The notes beneath the pieces are model-generated. The model did no database searches, was not told the DNA's origin, and saw only the letters and a list, made by a program, of their open reading frames with translations. The position numbers and the translations under genes were made by a program. Shown piece after piece: positions 8,447 through 17,939 of a stretch of DNA of 64,000 nt. The stretch comes from Mesobacillus jeotgali (GTDB taxonomy: Bacteria; Bacillota; Bacilli; Bacillales; Cytobacillaceae): positions 1 through 64,000 of the forward strand of contig NZ_FVZC01000006.1 in NCBI RefSeq assembly GCF_900166585.1, in the 5' to 3' direction. Position 1 is the stretch's first letter. Each line of letters begins with the position of its first letter.

Positions 8447-8494
8447 ATATGCATAAGGGTTTCTGCACATGGAAGAGCCCTTATGCATATTTAT
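8447..8494 (+). terminator. Terminator of the cdaA-cdaR-glmM operon
   Basis: ATATGCATAAGGG (8447-8459) pairs perfectly with CCCTTATGCATAT (8478-8490), followed by TTATTTA. Confidence 0.85.
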
Positions 8495-8565
8495 TTAGGA
8501 AGGAAAGTTTTTAGCCGGCCTGTAGAGGGTATTTGTACGGGAGGGCGGTTTTCCTTTGTTTTCTA

Positions 8566-8594
8566 TTGACGGATGGGTCAGTATCATGTATGAT
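8566..8594 (+). promoter_or_regulatory. Promoter of glmS
   Basis: TTGACG (8566-8571), 17-base spacer, TATGAT (8589-8594): a good sigma-A promoter. Transcription would start near 8601, giving a leader of about 64 bases before the ribozyme cleavage point. Confidence 0.75.
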
Positions 8595-8663
8595 AATCCT
8601 GTTTTTGTAAAAAGAAACAAATCTGTGGAAGGGTGGGCAGAGGTATTAAAAAGGAAAGCTTAA

Positions 8664-8812
8664 AGCGCCAGGACTAATCCTTGACCGTAATGATGGATTA
8701 GTTGACGAGGTGGAGGTTTATCGAAGTTTCGGCGGATGCCTCCCGGCTGAAAGCACAGCCGCGAATTCCCTCTTCAAAACATTAAGGCAACTTAATGCAC
8801 AAAAGGATGGAG
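8664..8812 (+). ncRNA. glmS ribozyme (glucosamine-6-phosphate riboswitch)
   Basis: Self-cleaving riboswitch that uses glucosamine-6-phosphate as cofactor and shuts down glmS. The conserved core is plain: AAAGCGCCAGGAC at the cleavage site (between 8664 and 8665), GTTGACGAGGTGGAGGTT, ATCGAA, TTCGGCGGATGCCTCCCGGCTG and CAGCCG. P4 is formed by CATTAAGGCAACTTAATG near 8780-8797. The 3' boundary is approximate. Confidence 0.93.
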
Positions 8813-8874
8813 ATGCTAAAACTAAAGAGGATTGGATTTTTGAAGTCTGACCTCAAACCAATTATATGAGATAA

Positions 8875-8912
8875 GGGGGCAAGCCGCCCCTAATAAGAGG
8901 CTTCTTGCCCCC
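8875..8912 (+). promoter_or_regulatory. GC-rich hairpin between ribozyme and glmS
   Basis: GGGGGCAAG (8875-8883) pairs with CTTGCCCCC (8904-8912). No T-run follows, so it is not a standard terminator. It sits 10 bases before the glmS ribosome site AGGAGG and would remain at the 5' end of the cleaved mRNA, where it could affect decay or translation. Confidence 0.55.
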
Positions 8913-8936
8913 TGTCGTACAGGAGGAAAAGAAGTT

Positions 8937-10739
8937 ATGTGTGGAATCGTTGGATATATTGGAAATAACGACTCGAAAGAGATTTTATTAAAAGGCCTTG
9001 AAAAGCTAGAATATAGAGGGTATGACTCTGCGGGAATCGCAGTCATGAACGAAAAGGGAGTTCACGTTTTTAAGGAAAAAGGACGCATTGCGGACCTTCG
9101 CAACGCAGTGGACAACGATGTTATGGCTAACGCTGGAATCGGCCACACTCGCTGGGCTACTCATGGTCCTCCAAGCAAGGTGAACGCTCACCCTCATCAG
9201 AGCTCGACAGGCAGACTGACTCTTGTCCACAATGGCGTCATCGAAAACTATGATCTATTGAAGCGCGAGTATTTGCAGAATGTCGAATTGAAAAGTGAAA
9301 CGGACACTGAAGTGATCGTGCAGTTGATCGATCTGTTCGTAAACGAAGGTCTAAGCTTAGAAGAAGCGTTCCGTAAAACGCTGACACTTTTACATGGTTC
9401 ATATGCACTTGCCCTGATAGATGAACAAAACGAAGATACTATTTTTGTGGCGAAAAACAAGAGCCCGCTTCTTGTCGGTCTTGGCGACGGCTTTAATGTT
9501 GTGGCTAGTGACGCAATGGCAATGATTCAGGTAACAAGCCAATATGTTGAACTGATGGACAAGGAAATGGTCATTGTCACTAAAGATGAAGTGACAATCA
9601 AGAACCTTGAAGGAGAAGTTGTTTCACGCACACCTTATACAGCAGAACTTGATGCAAGTGACATCGAAAAGGGAACATACCCTCACTACATGCTCAAAGA
9701 AATCGATGAGCAGCCGCTTGTTATGCGCAAAATCATCCAGAACTACCAGGATGGCGAAGGTGCTCTTGAAATTGACTCTGACATCGTTGCTGCGATGAAA
9801 GAAGCTGACCGTATCTATATCATTGCTGCTGGTACTTCCTATCACGCAGGTCTTGTTGGCAAGCAGTTCATCGAAAAGTTGGCAAAGATTCCTGTAGAAG
9901 TTCACATCTCAAGTGAGTTTGGCTACAACATGCCGCTTCTATCAGAAAAGCCATTGTTCATTTTCATTTCACAGAGCGGAGAAACTGCGGACAGCCGCCA
10001 GGTTCTTGTTCAGGTGAAGGAAATGGGTTACAAGGCACTTACAATTACGAATGTACCTGGTTCAACGCTTTCTCGTGAGGCGGACTACACGCTTCTTCTT
10101 CATGCAGGCCCTGAAATCGCTGTTGCTTCAACAAAGGCTTATACAGCACAGCTTGCTGTACTGGCGATTTTAGCGGAAGTTACAGCTCGCCGACTTGGCC
10201 ATGAAGTAAACTTCGATCTTGTTCAGGAATTAGGAATCGTTGCTAATGCAATGGAAGCCCTTTGCGATGACAAAGAAGAATTCGAAAGCATCGCGCGCGA
10301 ATACCTTACTGTGACAAGAAACGCATTCTTCATCGGACGCGGAATCGACTTTTACGTTGGTCTAGAAGGCGCATTGAAGCTTAAGGAAATTTCGTACATC
10401 CAGGCAGAAGGCTTCGCAGGCGGAGAGCTGAAGCACGGAACAATCGCCTTGATTGAAGAAGGCACACCAGTCATTGCTCTTGCAACACAAGAATTCGTCA
10501 ACCTGAGCATCCGCGGAAACGTTAAAGAAGTGGCAGCGCGCGGAGCAAACCCGTGCATCATTTCTATGAGCGGACTGGAAACAGACGAAGACCGCTTCGT
10601 CATTCCAGAAGTGCACAGCCTATTAACACCTCTTATCTCAGTAATCCCGCTGCAGTTGATCTCATATTATGCAGCATTGCACCGCGACTGTGACGTCGAT
10701 AAGCCGCGTAACCTGGCTAAGTCGGTAACGGTTGAGTAA
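8937..10739 (+). CDS. glmS: Glutamine-fructose-6-phosphate aminotransferase
   Basis: Makes glucosamine-6-phosphate from fructose-6-phosphate and glutamine, the entry to amino-sugar and peptidoglycan synthesis. The 600 residues begin MCGIVGYIG, where Cys2 becomes the N-terminal nucleophile of the glutaminase domain. Two SIS isomerase domains follow (for example [11 protein letters not shown] and [16 protein letters not shown]), ending in the typical [21 protein letters not shown] precedes the ATG. Controlled by the upstream ribozyme. Confidence 0.98.
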   Translation: MCGIVGYIGNNDSKEILLKGLEKLEYRGYDSAGIAVMNEKGVHVFKEKGRIADLRNAVDNDVMANAGIGHTRWATHGPPSKVNAHPHQSSTGRLTLVHNGVIENYDLLKREYLQNVELKSETDTEVIVQLIDLFVNEGLSLEEAFRKTLTLLHGSYALALIDEQNEDTIFVAKNKSPLLVGLGDGFNVVASDAMAMIQVTSQYVELMDKEMVIVTKDEVTIKNLEGEVVSRTPYTAELDASDIEKGTYPHYMLKEIDEQPLVMRKIIQNYQDGEGALEIDSDIVAAMKEADRIYIIAAGTSYHAGLVGKQFIEKLAKIPVEVHISSEFGYNMPLLSEKPLFIFISQSGETADSRQVLVQVKEMGYKALTITNVPGSTLSREADYTLLLHAGPEIAVASTKAYTAQLAVLAILAEVTARRLGHEVNFDLVQELGIVANAMEALCDDKEEFESIAREYLTVTRNAFFIGRGIDFYVGLEGALKLKEISYIQAEGFAGGELKHGTIALIEEGTPVIALATQEFVNLSIRGNVKEVAARGANPCIISMSGLETDEDRFVIPEVHSLLTPLISVIPLQLISYYAALHRDCDVDKPRNLAKSVTVE

Positions 10740-10798
10740 TATTATCCTGCGGGCCTTTTCCTCCTCTAATCAGGGAGAGGCCTTCTAATAGGTTATCC

Positions 10799-10830
10799 GG
10801 CTGGATCTCTTTTGGGATCCAGTCTTTTTA
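10799..10830 (+). terminator. Terminator of glmS
   Basis: CTGGATC (10801-10807) pairs with GATCCAG (10816-10822), followed by TCTTTTTAT. Confidence 0.8.
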
Positions 10831-10994
10831 TTTCCTGAAAACTTCAATCCATGCTTTACTCAGAAGAAATTATTATTCTTTATTGGTAAAACAGATACAA
10901 CGAGGAATTAAATAATCTCGATAATAAAACATAAATAAACAGGGCATTTTTCCGATATAATATTTAGTCATTAAAAGGGAAGCGGGGCGATTTT

Positions 10995-12251
10995 GTGCTG
11001 AGAAAAGAGAACATTTATTATTTAATTCTCTTTTTATTTGTCACAAGTGCTGTTTTTTGGGGGAATCAAGTTGAAATCAGCACGAACGATTTATTCATAG
11101 CCCTATTTCTTTTTACACTTTTAACGGTCTTTAATTATCATTTGAACATTCAGTCGGAAATAAAAGGTGTAGCTACGGAATACTCTATAAATTATGGTAT
11201 AGCGATCGCTATTTATGCTGGGCCTGTTGGGGTTTTCCTTTATGAAATCTTAAATCATGTTTCCTCACTTCTGATCAATATATGGAAGAAAAAGACGAAT
11301 GACAAACCATATTTATATACCTTTTATAATATTGTAACGTTTTCAGCTGCAAACATAATAGCCTACTATCTGTACGAAAAGCTATGGCCCGTTGCTGCCC
11401 ATATTCCCTTTGGGATCTGGGTTACCTTCATTCTGATTTCAGTGGGAGCAGCATTTATTTCTGACACGATCATTCTGGTTTATTTCTGGTTAATAAAAGA
11501 AATAAAATCATGGAAAGATGCTTATCAATTTTATAATTACTGGAACTTACTTGATATTGGGAAGACCGTTTTGACAAACGGATTATTATTTGTTTTTCTT
11601 CAACAACAAGAGTGGGAGTACCTTATTGGACTGCTGGTTCTAAACTACTTTGTTAATCGCTCTATTATAATGAAAACGATTAATATCCAAGACAAGTTGG
11701 AGAGAGATAAATTTGAAACAATGGCCTATAAAGATGCTTTAACTGGGGCCAACAATAGAGCTTTTATGGACAAGAAGATCAAGGAACTGTCGAATTTGGA
11801 GCAACCGATGGGCATTGTGGTTGCAGATATTGACCGTTTTAAATTAATAAATGATACATATAACCATGCTATAGGTGATAAAGTTCTAAAATATTATGTT
11901 AAGTTCTTAACTGGCTTCTTGAAAGAGGATGACTATCTTTTCAGGAGCGGAGGGGAGGAGTTTACTTTATTTCTGCGGAACCGTACCTATCAAGAAACAT
12001 TGGACCTCCTGGAGGAAATCAGACAGGAACTCGAAAACACAAAGCTGGACATCGAATTTAATGAGGGAAATCATATAATTGCTTTTACCTCATCTTTTGG
12101 TCTCTACTTTAATAATTTTCATGAAATTTCTTCTATCGAAAAAGGATATATATACGCGGATAATCTTTTGTTGAAATCAAAGCATCTGGGAAGAAACCGT
12201 ATTACCGGAGAAAATGGTATAGATGAAAATTCTAATGGTAAAGGCAATTAA
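10995..12251 (+). CDS. Membrane-bound GGDEF-domain diguanylate cyclase
   Basis: Likely makes c-di-GMP. The N-terminal half (about 1-235) is a membrane region with roughly six hydrophobic helices and no recognised named sensor domain. The C-terminal GGDEF domain starts near MAYKDALTGANNRAF; the active-site loop is SGGEEF with the GGEEF variant that is normally active, and DIDRFKLINDTYNHAIGD supplies the metal and substrate residues. No RxxD inhibitory site is obvious before the loop (FLKEDDYLFRSGG). The start is GTG, with a weak AGCGGGG upstream. It is a single-gene unit with a terminator overlapping its end. Confidence 0.88.
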   Translation: MLRKENIYYLILFLFVTSAVFWGNQVEISTNDLFIALFLFTLLTVFNYHLNIQSEIKGVATEYSINYGIAIAIYAGPVGVFLYEILNHVSSLLINIWKKKTNDKPYLYTFYNIVTFSAANIIAYYLYEKLWPVAAHIPFGIWVTFILISVGAAFISDTIILVYFWLIKEIKSWKDAYQFYNYWNLLDIGKTVLTNGLLFVFLQQQEWEYLIGLLVLNYFVNRSIIMKTINIQDKLERDKFETMAYKDALTGANNRAFMDKKIKELSNLEQPMGIVVADIDRFKLINDTYNHAIGDKVLKYYVKFLTGFLKEDDYLFRSGGEEFTLFLRNRTYQETLDLLEEIRQELENTKLDIEFNEGNHIIAFTSSFGLYFNNFHEISSIEKGYIYADNLLLKSKHLGRNRITGENGIDENSNGKGN

Positions 12252-12283
12252 CCTATTAAAATTAGGTTGTTGCTTTTTTTAGT
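12243..12283 (+). terminator. Terminator of the GGDEF gene
   Basis: GGCAATTAACCTA pairs imperfectly with TAGGTTGTTGC, followed by TTTTTTT. The left arm overlaps the last codons of the gene. Confidence 0.7.
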
Positions 12284-12410
12284 TTTAGCGTGGTTGCCCC
12301 ATGAACGGGCCGCTGCTTATTTGCATGTATCTTGTTTTCATTGAAGAAGCAGTTTTTTACAATAACAAGTGTGTTCTAATATAAAGACATCCAGCAAACA
12401 TTAGAATAAA

Positions 12411-12434
12411 GCCTGCCGATTTGACGGACAGGCC
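12411..12434 (-). terminator. Terminator of the CocE-type hydrolase gene
   Basis: On the minus strand GGCCTGTCC pairs with GGCAGGC over a short loop, followed by TTTATTCT. Confidence 0.7.
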
Positions 12435-12441
12435 TATTCTA

Positions 12442-14229
12442 TCATTCCTCCACCACCGGCAGCACAATCGATGATGGGTATTTGGAGTTATTTAAAATGG
12501 TTGCAAATCCGCCGAGCTGGTCGAGCAGCTGTGGTACAGGCGACATGGAATGAGGGAAGTCGCTTGGCCCGATGGCAACCCGAAGTCTGTGCCCTTCTTT
12601 GATGACGAAGTTGCTAGGGAAAATTTCAATGTCCATTTCCATAACTTCATATGGTTTGACTTCCTTCGACGCTGACTTTGTAAATGGGTGCCATGGCTGG
12701 ATATTCTCTCCATCAAGGAAGCGGCTCTTGCTTTCATCGACTGACCTATGTGAGGCTGCAAGCCAGCCTGCAGTGATTTCACGTGAAGTCCCATCTGGCG
12801 CAACATCGGTCACACGAACAGACAAAACCAGTTCCCTGGCTGTTGTTTTTGCAAAAATGTTCGCGGCAATCGGACCGGAGATGCGAAGGTCAGCATTGAC
12901 CGGTGCTGTCGTATAGGTGAGTTCCATGGTTTCGGTCAGGCGATTGTCCTTCGTACATGGCAGGGCATCTGGTATTCCCGCCATCCACTGATTCGTGCTT
13001 CCTGAGCAGATACCATTCAGCGGCTGCTGAAGCATCGTCCGTGAGGGTTCCGCAGATGAAGGAGAATCTTTCGTCAAAAGATTACCGCGGCGCAGATAAA
13101 ACTTCTCAGCATTCACATTCTTATGAGGCCATCCAGGCTGGACCTCGAACCGATCCTCACCAAGGACATATTGAGTGACATCAGGTATTTTGTTGATGTT
13201 CGTGTTCATTCCCATCAAATACTGGTCGAACCACCTTAAGGCGAGCTGGTCAAGGGCTGGCACATTGTCGGCAGGAAGACCGCTGCCATAAGTACCATGC
13301 GTCCAGTTGCCCATGAGAAGCTTTGTTTGGATACCGTTTGCTTTTAATTTTTCATATAGAAGCGGGGTGCCGCGCTGGAAGAGGTCATGGAGTCCGCCTG
13401 TGAAAAATGCAGGGACTTTAATTTGGTCTGCCACTGACAAGGGAGACCTCAGCTGTGCTGCAGGGCCATTGTAAGCAAATTCACCGCCAGTAATGGCGGA
13501 GCTCAGAGTGCTCACAGGAAAGCCAAGTGTCTGTCCTGTATGGTTTAACAATACTGTCGTTCCCATGATTGGATCTGACAGAGTATAGGAAGGCGGCAGC
13601 AGGCCACTGCCTGTAACAAGTCCAAGCCAGAGCGGGATGAATCCAGTGTTGATCAACCCGCCGGACATAAGGATATCGCGATACATATCACCCATCGGCA
13701 CGATTGGAAAAATAGCTTTCAGGCCCTCAGGCTGCTGGGCAGCAGTTAAAAGCTGGTTGATGGCCCGGTAAGAGGAGCCGTATAATCCGACCTTTCCGCT
13801 GCTCCATGACTGGCTCGCTGCCCATTCAACGAGTTCCTTGCCATCACGCTGTTCGGCTTCTCCAAAGGAATCCCATGCACCCTGTGATGCGCCGGTTCCC
13901 CGGACATCAACGATCACATGTGCATAGCCGCGTTTAATAAAATATTCGTTAAGATTTTCAGAGCTGCTTACATTTTTGTTATAAGGGGTTTGCGTGAGAA
14001 TGACCGGGAATGGTCCTGGTCCATCTGGAAGGTGGACATCGGCAGCTAAAATAACCCCATCCCTCATAGTGATGAAAATATCTTTCTTTGTTATAACACT
14101 TGAATACTGTTCCGGGCGGTCATAAAGGGTGCTTTCCCACTCCTGTCCTGAAGCGGCCTGGGATGAGGCAGGACCAGTAAATAGGCTGAACATGACCATA
14201 AAAATAATCGATAAAGGCATTAGTTTCAT
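12442..14229 (-). CDS. Secreted CocE/NonD-family (X-Pro peptidase S15-like) hydrolase
   Basis: Serine hydrolase exported from the cell; the substrate is not known. From the ATG at 14229 (seven bases after AGGAGG) it has 595 residues with a signal peptide (hydrophobic 4-20, then ASSQAASGQ). The alpha/beta-hydrolase domain shows RDGVILAADVHLP, VDVRGTGASQG, the nucleophile elbow GLYGSSYRA (Ser153), GGLHDLF (Asp) and GNWTHGTYG (His). A C-terminal jelly-roll domain (SGPIAANIFAKTT, SVRVTDVAPDGTS) is typical of CocE and PepX. Members include cocaine esterase and glutaryl-7-ACA acylases. It is followed on the same strand by its own terminator; the next secreted gene upstream (M14) has a separate one. 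Confidence 0.88.
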   Translation of the reverse strand: MKLMPLSIIFMVMFSLFTGPASSQAASGQEWESTLYDRPEQYSSVITKKDIFITMRDGVILAADVHLPDGPGPFPVILTQTPYNKNVSSSENLNEYFIKRGYAHVIVDVRGTGASQGAWDSFGEAEQRDGKELVEWAASQSWSSGKVGLYGSSYRAINQLLTAAQQPEGLKAIFPIVPMGDMYRDILMSGGLINTGFIPLWLGLVTGSGLLPPSYTLSDPIMGTTVLLNHTGQTLGFPVSTLSSAITGGEFAYNGPAAQLRSPLSVADQIKVPAFFTGGLHDLFQRGTPLLYEKLKANGIQTKLLMGNWTHGTYGSGLPADNVPALDQLALRWFDQYLMGMNTNINKIPDVTQYVLGEDRFEVQPGWPHKNVNAEKFYLRRGNLLTKDSPSSAEPSRTMLQQPLNGICSGSTNQWMAGIPDALPCTKDNRLTETMELTYTTAPVNADLRISGPIAANIFAKTTARELVLSVRVTDVAPDGTSREITAGWLAASHRSVDESKSRFLDGENIQPWHPFTKSASKEVKPYEVMEMDIEIFPSNFVIKEGHRLRVAIGPSDFPHSMSPVPQLLDQLGGFATILNNSKYPSSIVLPVVEE

Positions 14230-14319
14230 CAGCAAGCCTCCTGTAACGGTTATATATTCATCTTACGAAAAACCTGACCACACTTATATCCCTATAAATG
14301 TCGTGTTCTATTTTTAGAC

Positions 14320-14355
14320 AAAAAAATGCAGTGTGACTCATGTGAATCACACTGC
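14320..14355 (-). terminator. Terminator of the M14 peptidase gene
   Basis: GCAGTGTGA and TCACACTGC form a perfect 9-bp stem; on the minus strand it is followed by ATTTTTTTG. Confidence 0.85.
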
Positions 14356-14364
14356 CGCATTTTC

Positions 14365-15429
14365 TTATTCGTCCGCCTCTTCATTCTGTCTGCTTGTCTG
14401 CTGAGGGAGCGTATCCCAGAAGCTTGTATCAGCTGTTTCTATTGAACCATCCGCAATTGCTTTAACCGTCTCATCCAGTGTAAGGATCGTCTGCTTGATC
14501 AGATAGCCATTGCTCTTCTGGCCAAGAGCGTATGATTCAATGTAATGGTCGGACATGCCGCGCATTTCGAATAAAAGTGTAGAGATGTCATATCGTACAG
14601 CCGCACCGTTACGTCCGATATTCGCTCCTGAACCCCCATTGTATTTGCCGATGTGGCCCCAGCCTGTTTCCTCGAGAGTGTTGTACACTACTGCACCGAG
14701 TTTCTTGGAGCGCTCAAGCACCTCAGGCTTCACGTTTGCATTTGTTGGGTAAAGAATCGATCCTGATACTAGCTCGCCTTCGGTCTCACTAAGGGTGCCC
14801 TGGTGATGAAGGTCAATCATATAGTCAATGTCATATTTGGCAAAAACGTTTTCATGAAGCGCGCGTACTTCGGGCTCCATGTCGCTGGTCGCTTTATCAT
14901 GTTCGCGGTTAAGGTCTACCTTATTTGCATTATAGCGGGTGAGGTGGCGGTCGCCATCCGCATGGTAGTCTTCAAGAGAGAAGTCTACATCTCCCATTGC
15001 CCCATCTGCATTGAGCATTGGAATTACAAGGATGTTCACATTTTCAAGTACACCGCTTGTTTTGCCAGTACCTAAATGTTTGATGAATTCCAGGGCACCC
15101 TCAGTGGTAAGCTGTTCATTTCCGTGTTGCTGAGTGAGGAACAGTACCGTTGGATTCTCTGGATTGGAGACGTACTTTGCCATGTAGATGTCACGGCCCT
15201 TGACGGTCTGTCCGATCACTTCAAGGTTCAATGCTTCTTGTTTGGCATCCTGGGTTTTCAGATAATCTACAAAGCTATCATATGTATGCAGGATGGAAGT
15301 TTGAACCGAACCGTTCCCGGCAGAAGGACCATTTCCAACGGCACCTGCTGGAAGTGAAACAGCTGTCATCGCACCTAGAGCCATCAAGCTTGATAAGGAT
15401 ACTGATAATACTTTCTTTTTTAAAGTCAT
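14365..15429 (-). CDS. Secreted M14-family zinc carboxypeptidase
   Basis: Predicted zinc metallo-carboxypeptidase acting outside the cell. The 354 residues from the ATG at 15429 start with a signal peptide (KKK, hydrophobic core 8-28, AGA). Zinc ligands are visible: QQHGNEQ (His102, Glu105) and DLHHQ (His208 or 209). RYNxNxVDLNRE holds the substrate-binding Asn-Arg, and LLFEMRG (Glu288) supplies the catalytic glutamate. The ATG at 15429 lies seven bases after AGGAGG, whereas the ATG at 15435 is only one base away. Family scope (peptidoglycan peptides versus proteins) cannot be decided here. Confidence 0.9.
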   Translation of the reverse strand: MTLKKKVLSVSLSSLMALGAMTAVSLPAGAVGNGPSAGNGSVQTSILHTYDSFVDYLKTQDAKQEALNLEVIGQTVKGRDIYMAKYVSNPENPTVLFLTQQHGNEQLTTEGALEFIKHLGTGKTSGVLENVNILVIPMLNADGAMGDVDFSLEDYHADGDRHLTRYNANKVDLNREHDKATSDMEPEVRALHENVFAKYDIDYMIDLHHQGTLSETEGELVSGSILYPTNANVKPEVLERSKKLGAVVYNTLEETGWGHIGKYNGGSGANIGRNGAAVRYDISTLLFEMRGMSDHYIESYALGQKSNGYLIKQTILTLDETVKAIADGSIETADTSFWDTLPQQTSRQNEEADE

Positions 15430-15789
15430 ATTCATTCCTCCTAAAATAGTAGACACAAATAGATTTTACTGAAAATTATAAAAATAATTAATAGAGTAAG
15501 CTGCCTATTTTTAAGACAAATTTCGTGGTTCGAAATAAGTAAAAAAGAAGGAGTTTACAACATGATCATTTTGGTTAGGACCCAATCAATTAGGACATAA
15601 GTAATTGGTTTTGTCTGTTAACTGCCGTTTTTAATAAAATTCTATATTATATTTTAATTTCTATGGCAAAAAAATATTTTAGTACTAGACGAAGAAGCCT
15701 AGTATAATGTACAATTTTTCTGAATATTAGTTTTATTGGGAAAAGTTTGATATTTAGTTTTCCGAAATTTAAATTGGGGGGAAAGCAAA
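15430..15789. other. Intergenic region with the liv promoter
   Basis: No gene is seen. A -10 like TATAAT lies at 15703-15708, but its -35 is poor (near 15680). A small inverted repeat ACTAG-N10-CTAGT (about 15684-15703) overlaps this promoter and could bind a regulator. The left part holds the divergent start region of the M14 gene. Confidence 0.4.
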
Positions 15790-16953
15790 ATGAGAAAAAG
15801 AAGATTAGCAGGAATTTTTCTATCGTTTTCGTTAATAGCCGGGGCAATGGCCGGATGCGGCGGAACAAAGAGCAGCGGGGGTTCTGGCGACACGATTAAA
15901 GTCGGCGCAAACATTGAACTCTCTGGCGGAGTGGCTTCTTATGGACAATCTATCTCGGAAGGGTTGGAACTCGCTCTGGAGGAAATTAACAAAAAGGGAA
16001 TTGACGGCAAGAAGATTGAGCTGGTAAAAGTGGATAACAAGTCAGATGCGGCAGAAGCAACAAACGGCGCCATCAAGCTTGTTAACCAGGATAAGGTTGT
16101 GGCCATCATAGGCGCGGCAACTTCTACAAATACGCTTGCCCAGGTGCAGGTGGCCCAGGATAACAAGGTTCCGCTCATTACTCCAACTGGAACAAATCCA
16201 GATATCACTAATAAAGACGGCAAGCTGAATGACTATGTTTTCAGGACTTGTTTCATTGACCCATTCCAGGGGACAGTAGCTGCGAATTTTGCAGAAAAAG
16301 ACTTGGGATCTAAAAAAGCGGCTGTATTCATTGACAGTGCAAGTGACTACTCAAAGGGGCTTGCTGCTTCATTCAAGGAAGCATACAAAGGAGAAATAGT
16401 TGCTGAGGAAGCTTATGTAGCTAAAGATACAGATTTCAGCGCTACATTGACTCGAATCAAATCAGCAAATCCGGATTTCATCTTCCTTCCTGGTTATTAT
16501 GAAGAAGTTGGTTTAATCATTAAGCAGGCTCGTGAACTTGGAATCGATGTTCCTTTCATGGGCGGAGATGGCTGGGATTCTCCTAAGCTTGTAGAAATCG
16601 CTGGAGGAGATGCCCTTAATAACACATATATCACAAATCACTATTCTGCTGGGGATAAATCAGAGAATATCCAGAAGTTCGTAGAAGCATTCAAAGGAAA
16701 GTACAAAGGCAAGACTCCGGATGCCTTCGCAGCCCTAGGATATGATACGGCTTATTATCTTGCTGATGCCATTAAGCGCGCAGGAAGCGCTGACCCTGCA
16801 AAGATCCAAGCAGCATTAGAGAAGACTAAGGATCTTCAACTAGTTTCCGGTAAACTTACATTAGATAAAAACCATGACCCTGTTAAATCTGCTGCCATTC
16901 TTGTTTATGAAGATGGACAGCAAAATTTCAAAACAAACGTAGCTCCTGAATAA
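15790..16953 (+). CDS. livK: Branched-chain amino-acid ABC transporter, substrate-binding lipoprotein
   Basis: Captures leucine, isoleucine or valine (or a related amino acid) outside the membrane and delivers it to the LivHM channel. The 387 residues begin with a lipoprotein signal ending AMAGC (Cys23). The Periplasmic-binding type 1 fold follows: GANIELSGGVASYGQSISEGLELALEEIN, IGAATSTNT and GYDTAYYLADAI are family hallmarks. GGGGGG precedes the ATG. First gene of a five-gene operon. The exact ligand is inferred from the family only. Confidence 0.93.
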   Translation: MRKRRLAGIFLSFSLIAGAMAGCGGTKSSGGSGDTIKVGANIELSGGVASYGQSISEGLELALEEINKKGIDGKKIELVKVDNKSDAAEATNGAIKLVNQDKVVAIIGAATSTNTLAQVQVAQDNKVPLITPTGTNPDITNKDGKLNDYVFRTCFIDPFQGTVAANFAEKDLGSKKAAVFIDSASDYSKGLAASFKEAYKGEIVAEEAYVAKDTDFSATLTRIKSANPDFIFLPGYYEEVGLIIKQARELGIDVPFMGGDGWDSPKLVEIAGGDALNNTYITNHYSAGDKSENIQKFVEAFKGKYKGKTPDAFAALGYDTAYYLADAIKRAGSADPAKIQAALEKTKDLQLVSGKLTLDKNHDPVKSAAILVYEDGQQNFKTNVAPE

Positions 16954-17045
16954 GCAGGAGAATGAGAGGGGGGCTGTCAATGTCCTCCTTTTCTTATATG
17001 AACTGTAAATACTGTATTGAAAATGCATTCAAGGGGAGTTCATTT

Positions 17046-17924
17046 ATGGAACTTGTACAGCAATTAGTGAATGGAATTTCGTTGGGCAGCATATATGCCT
17101 TGATTGCCCTTGGCTATACTATGGTTTATGGCATCGTAAAATTAATCAATTTTGCACATGGAGACGTTTTTATGGTAGGTGCCTTTGTAGGCTTCTATTC
17201 TATCAAAATATTGGAACTATCCTTTTTCCCGGCACTGCTTATATCCATGGCAGTTTGTGCTTTGTTCGGAATGCTCATCGAGCGTATTGCGTATAAGCCG
17301 CTGCGGAATGCAACACGCATAGCGGCGCTGATAACAGCAATTGGTGTATCGCTGCTGATTGAGTATGGCGTCATCTATGGCCGCGGTGCTCAGCCTGAAG
17401 CCTATCCTAGAGACGTGCTGCCAAAAGAAACGATTGACATTTTCGGGTTGTCTATATCCAGTCAATCTCTGTTCATTCTTGGGGTATCTGTAGCGCTTAT
17501 GGTCATTCTCCAATTTATCGTCCATAAGACTAAAATCGGAAAGGCGATGCGCGCAGTATCCCACGATGCAGAGGCAGCCAAGCTAATGGGGATCAATGTT
17601 GATAATACAATCTCTGCAACATTTGCAATTGGTTCTGCACTTGCAGGTGCTGCTGGTGTCATTTTTGGCACTTACTATATTAAAATCGAACCGCTGATGG
17701 GAATCATTCCTGGACTGAAGGCTTTTGTCGCCGCAGTTCTTGGCGGAATCGGAATCATCCCTGGAGCGATGGTCGGCGGCCTGCTGCTTGGGGTCATCGA
17801 GGCACTTGTTTCTGCATTTGGTTATTCCTTATGGCGTGATGGAGTCGCCTTTATAGTCCTTATCCTTATACTGATTTTCCTTCCGTCTGGCTTGTTTGGG
17901 AAAAACATTAAAGAGAAAGTGTAA
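17046..17924 (+). CDS. livH: Branched-chain amino-acid ABC permease LivH
   Basis: One of two membrane subunits of the importer. The 292 residues start MELVQQLVNGISLGSIYALIALGYTMVYGIVKLINFAHGD, the standard LivH N-terminus, with about eight hydrophobic helices and the coupling segment AKLMGINVD. I chose ATG 17046 (AAGGGGAG upstream) rather than the earlier in-frame start at 16962, which adds 28 residues with no family match. Lies 92 bases after livK. Confidence 0.93.
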   Translation: MELVQQLVNGISLGSIYALIALGYTMVYGIVKLINFAHGDVFMVGAFVGFYSIKILELSFFPALLISMAVCALFGMLIERIAYKPLRNATRIAALITAIGVSLLIEYGVIYGRGAQPEAYPRDVLPKETIDIFGLSISSQSLFILGVSVALMVILQFIVHKTKIGKAMRAVSHDAEAAKLMGINVDNTISATFAIGSALAGAAGVIFGTYYIKIEPLMGIIPGLKAFVAAVLGGIGIIPGAMVGGLLLGVIEALVSAFGYSLWRDGVAFIVLILILIFLPSGLFGKNIKEKV

Positions 17925-17939
17925 AGGGGAGGACTGGCT

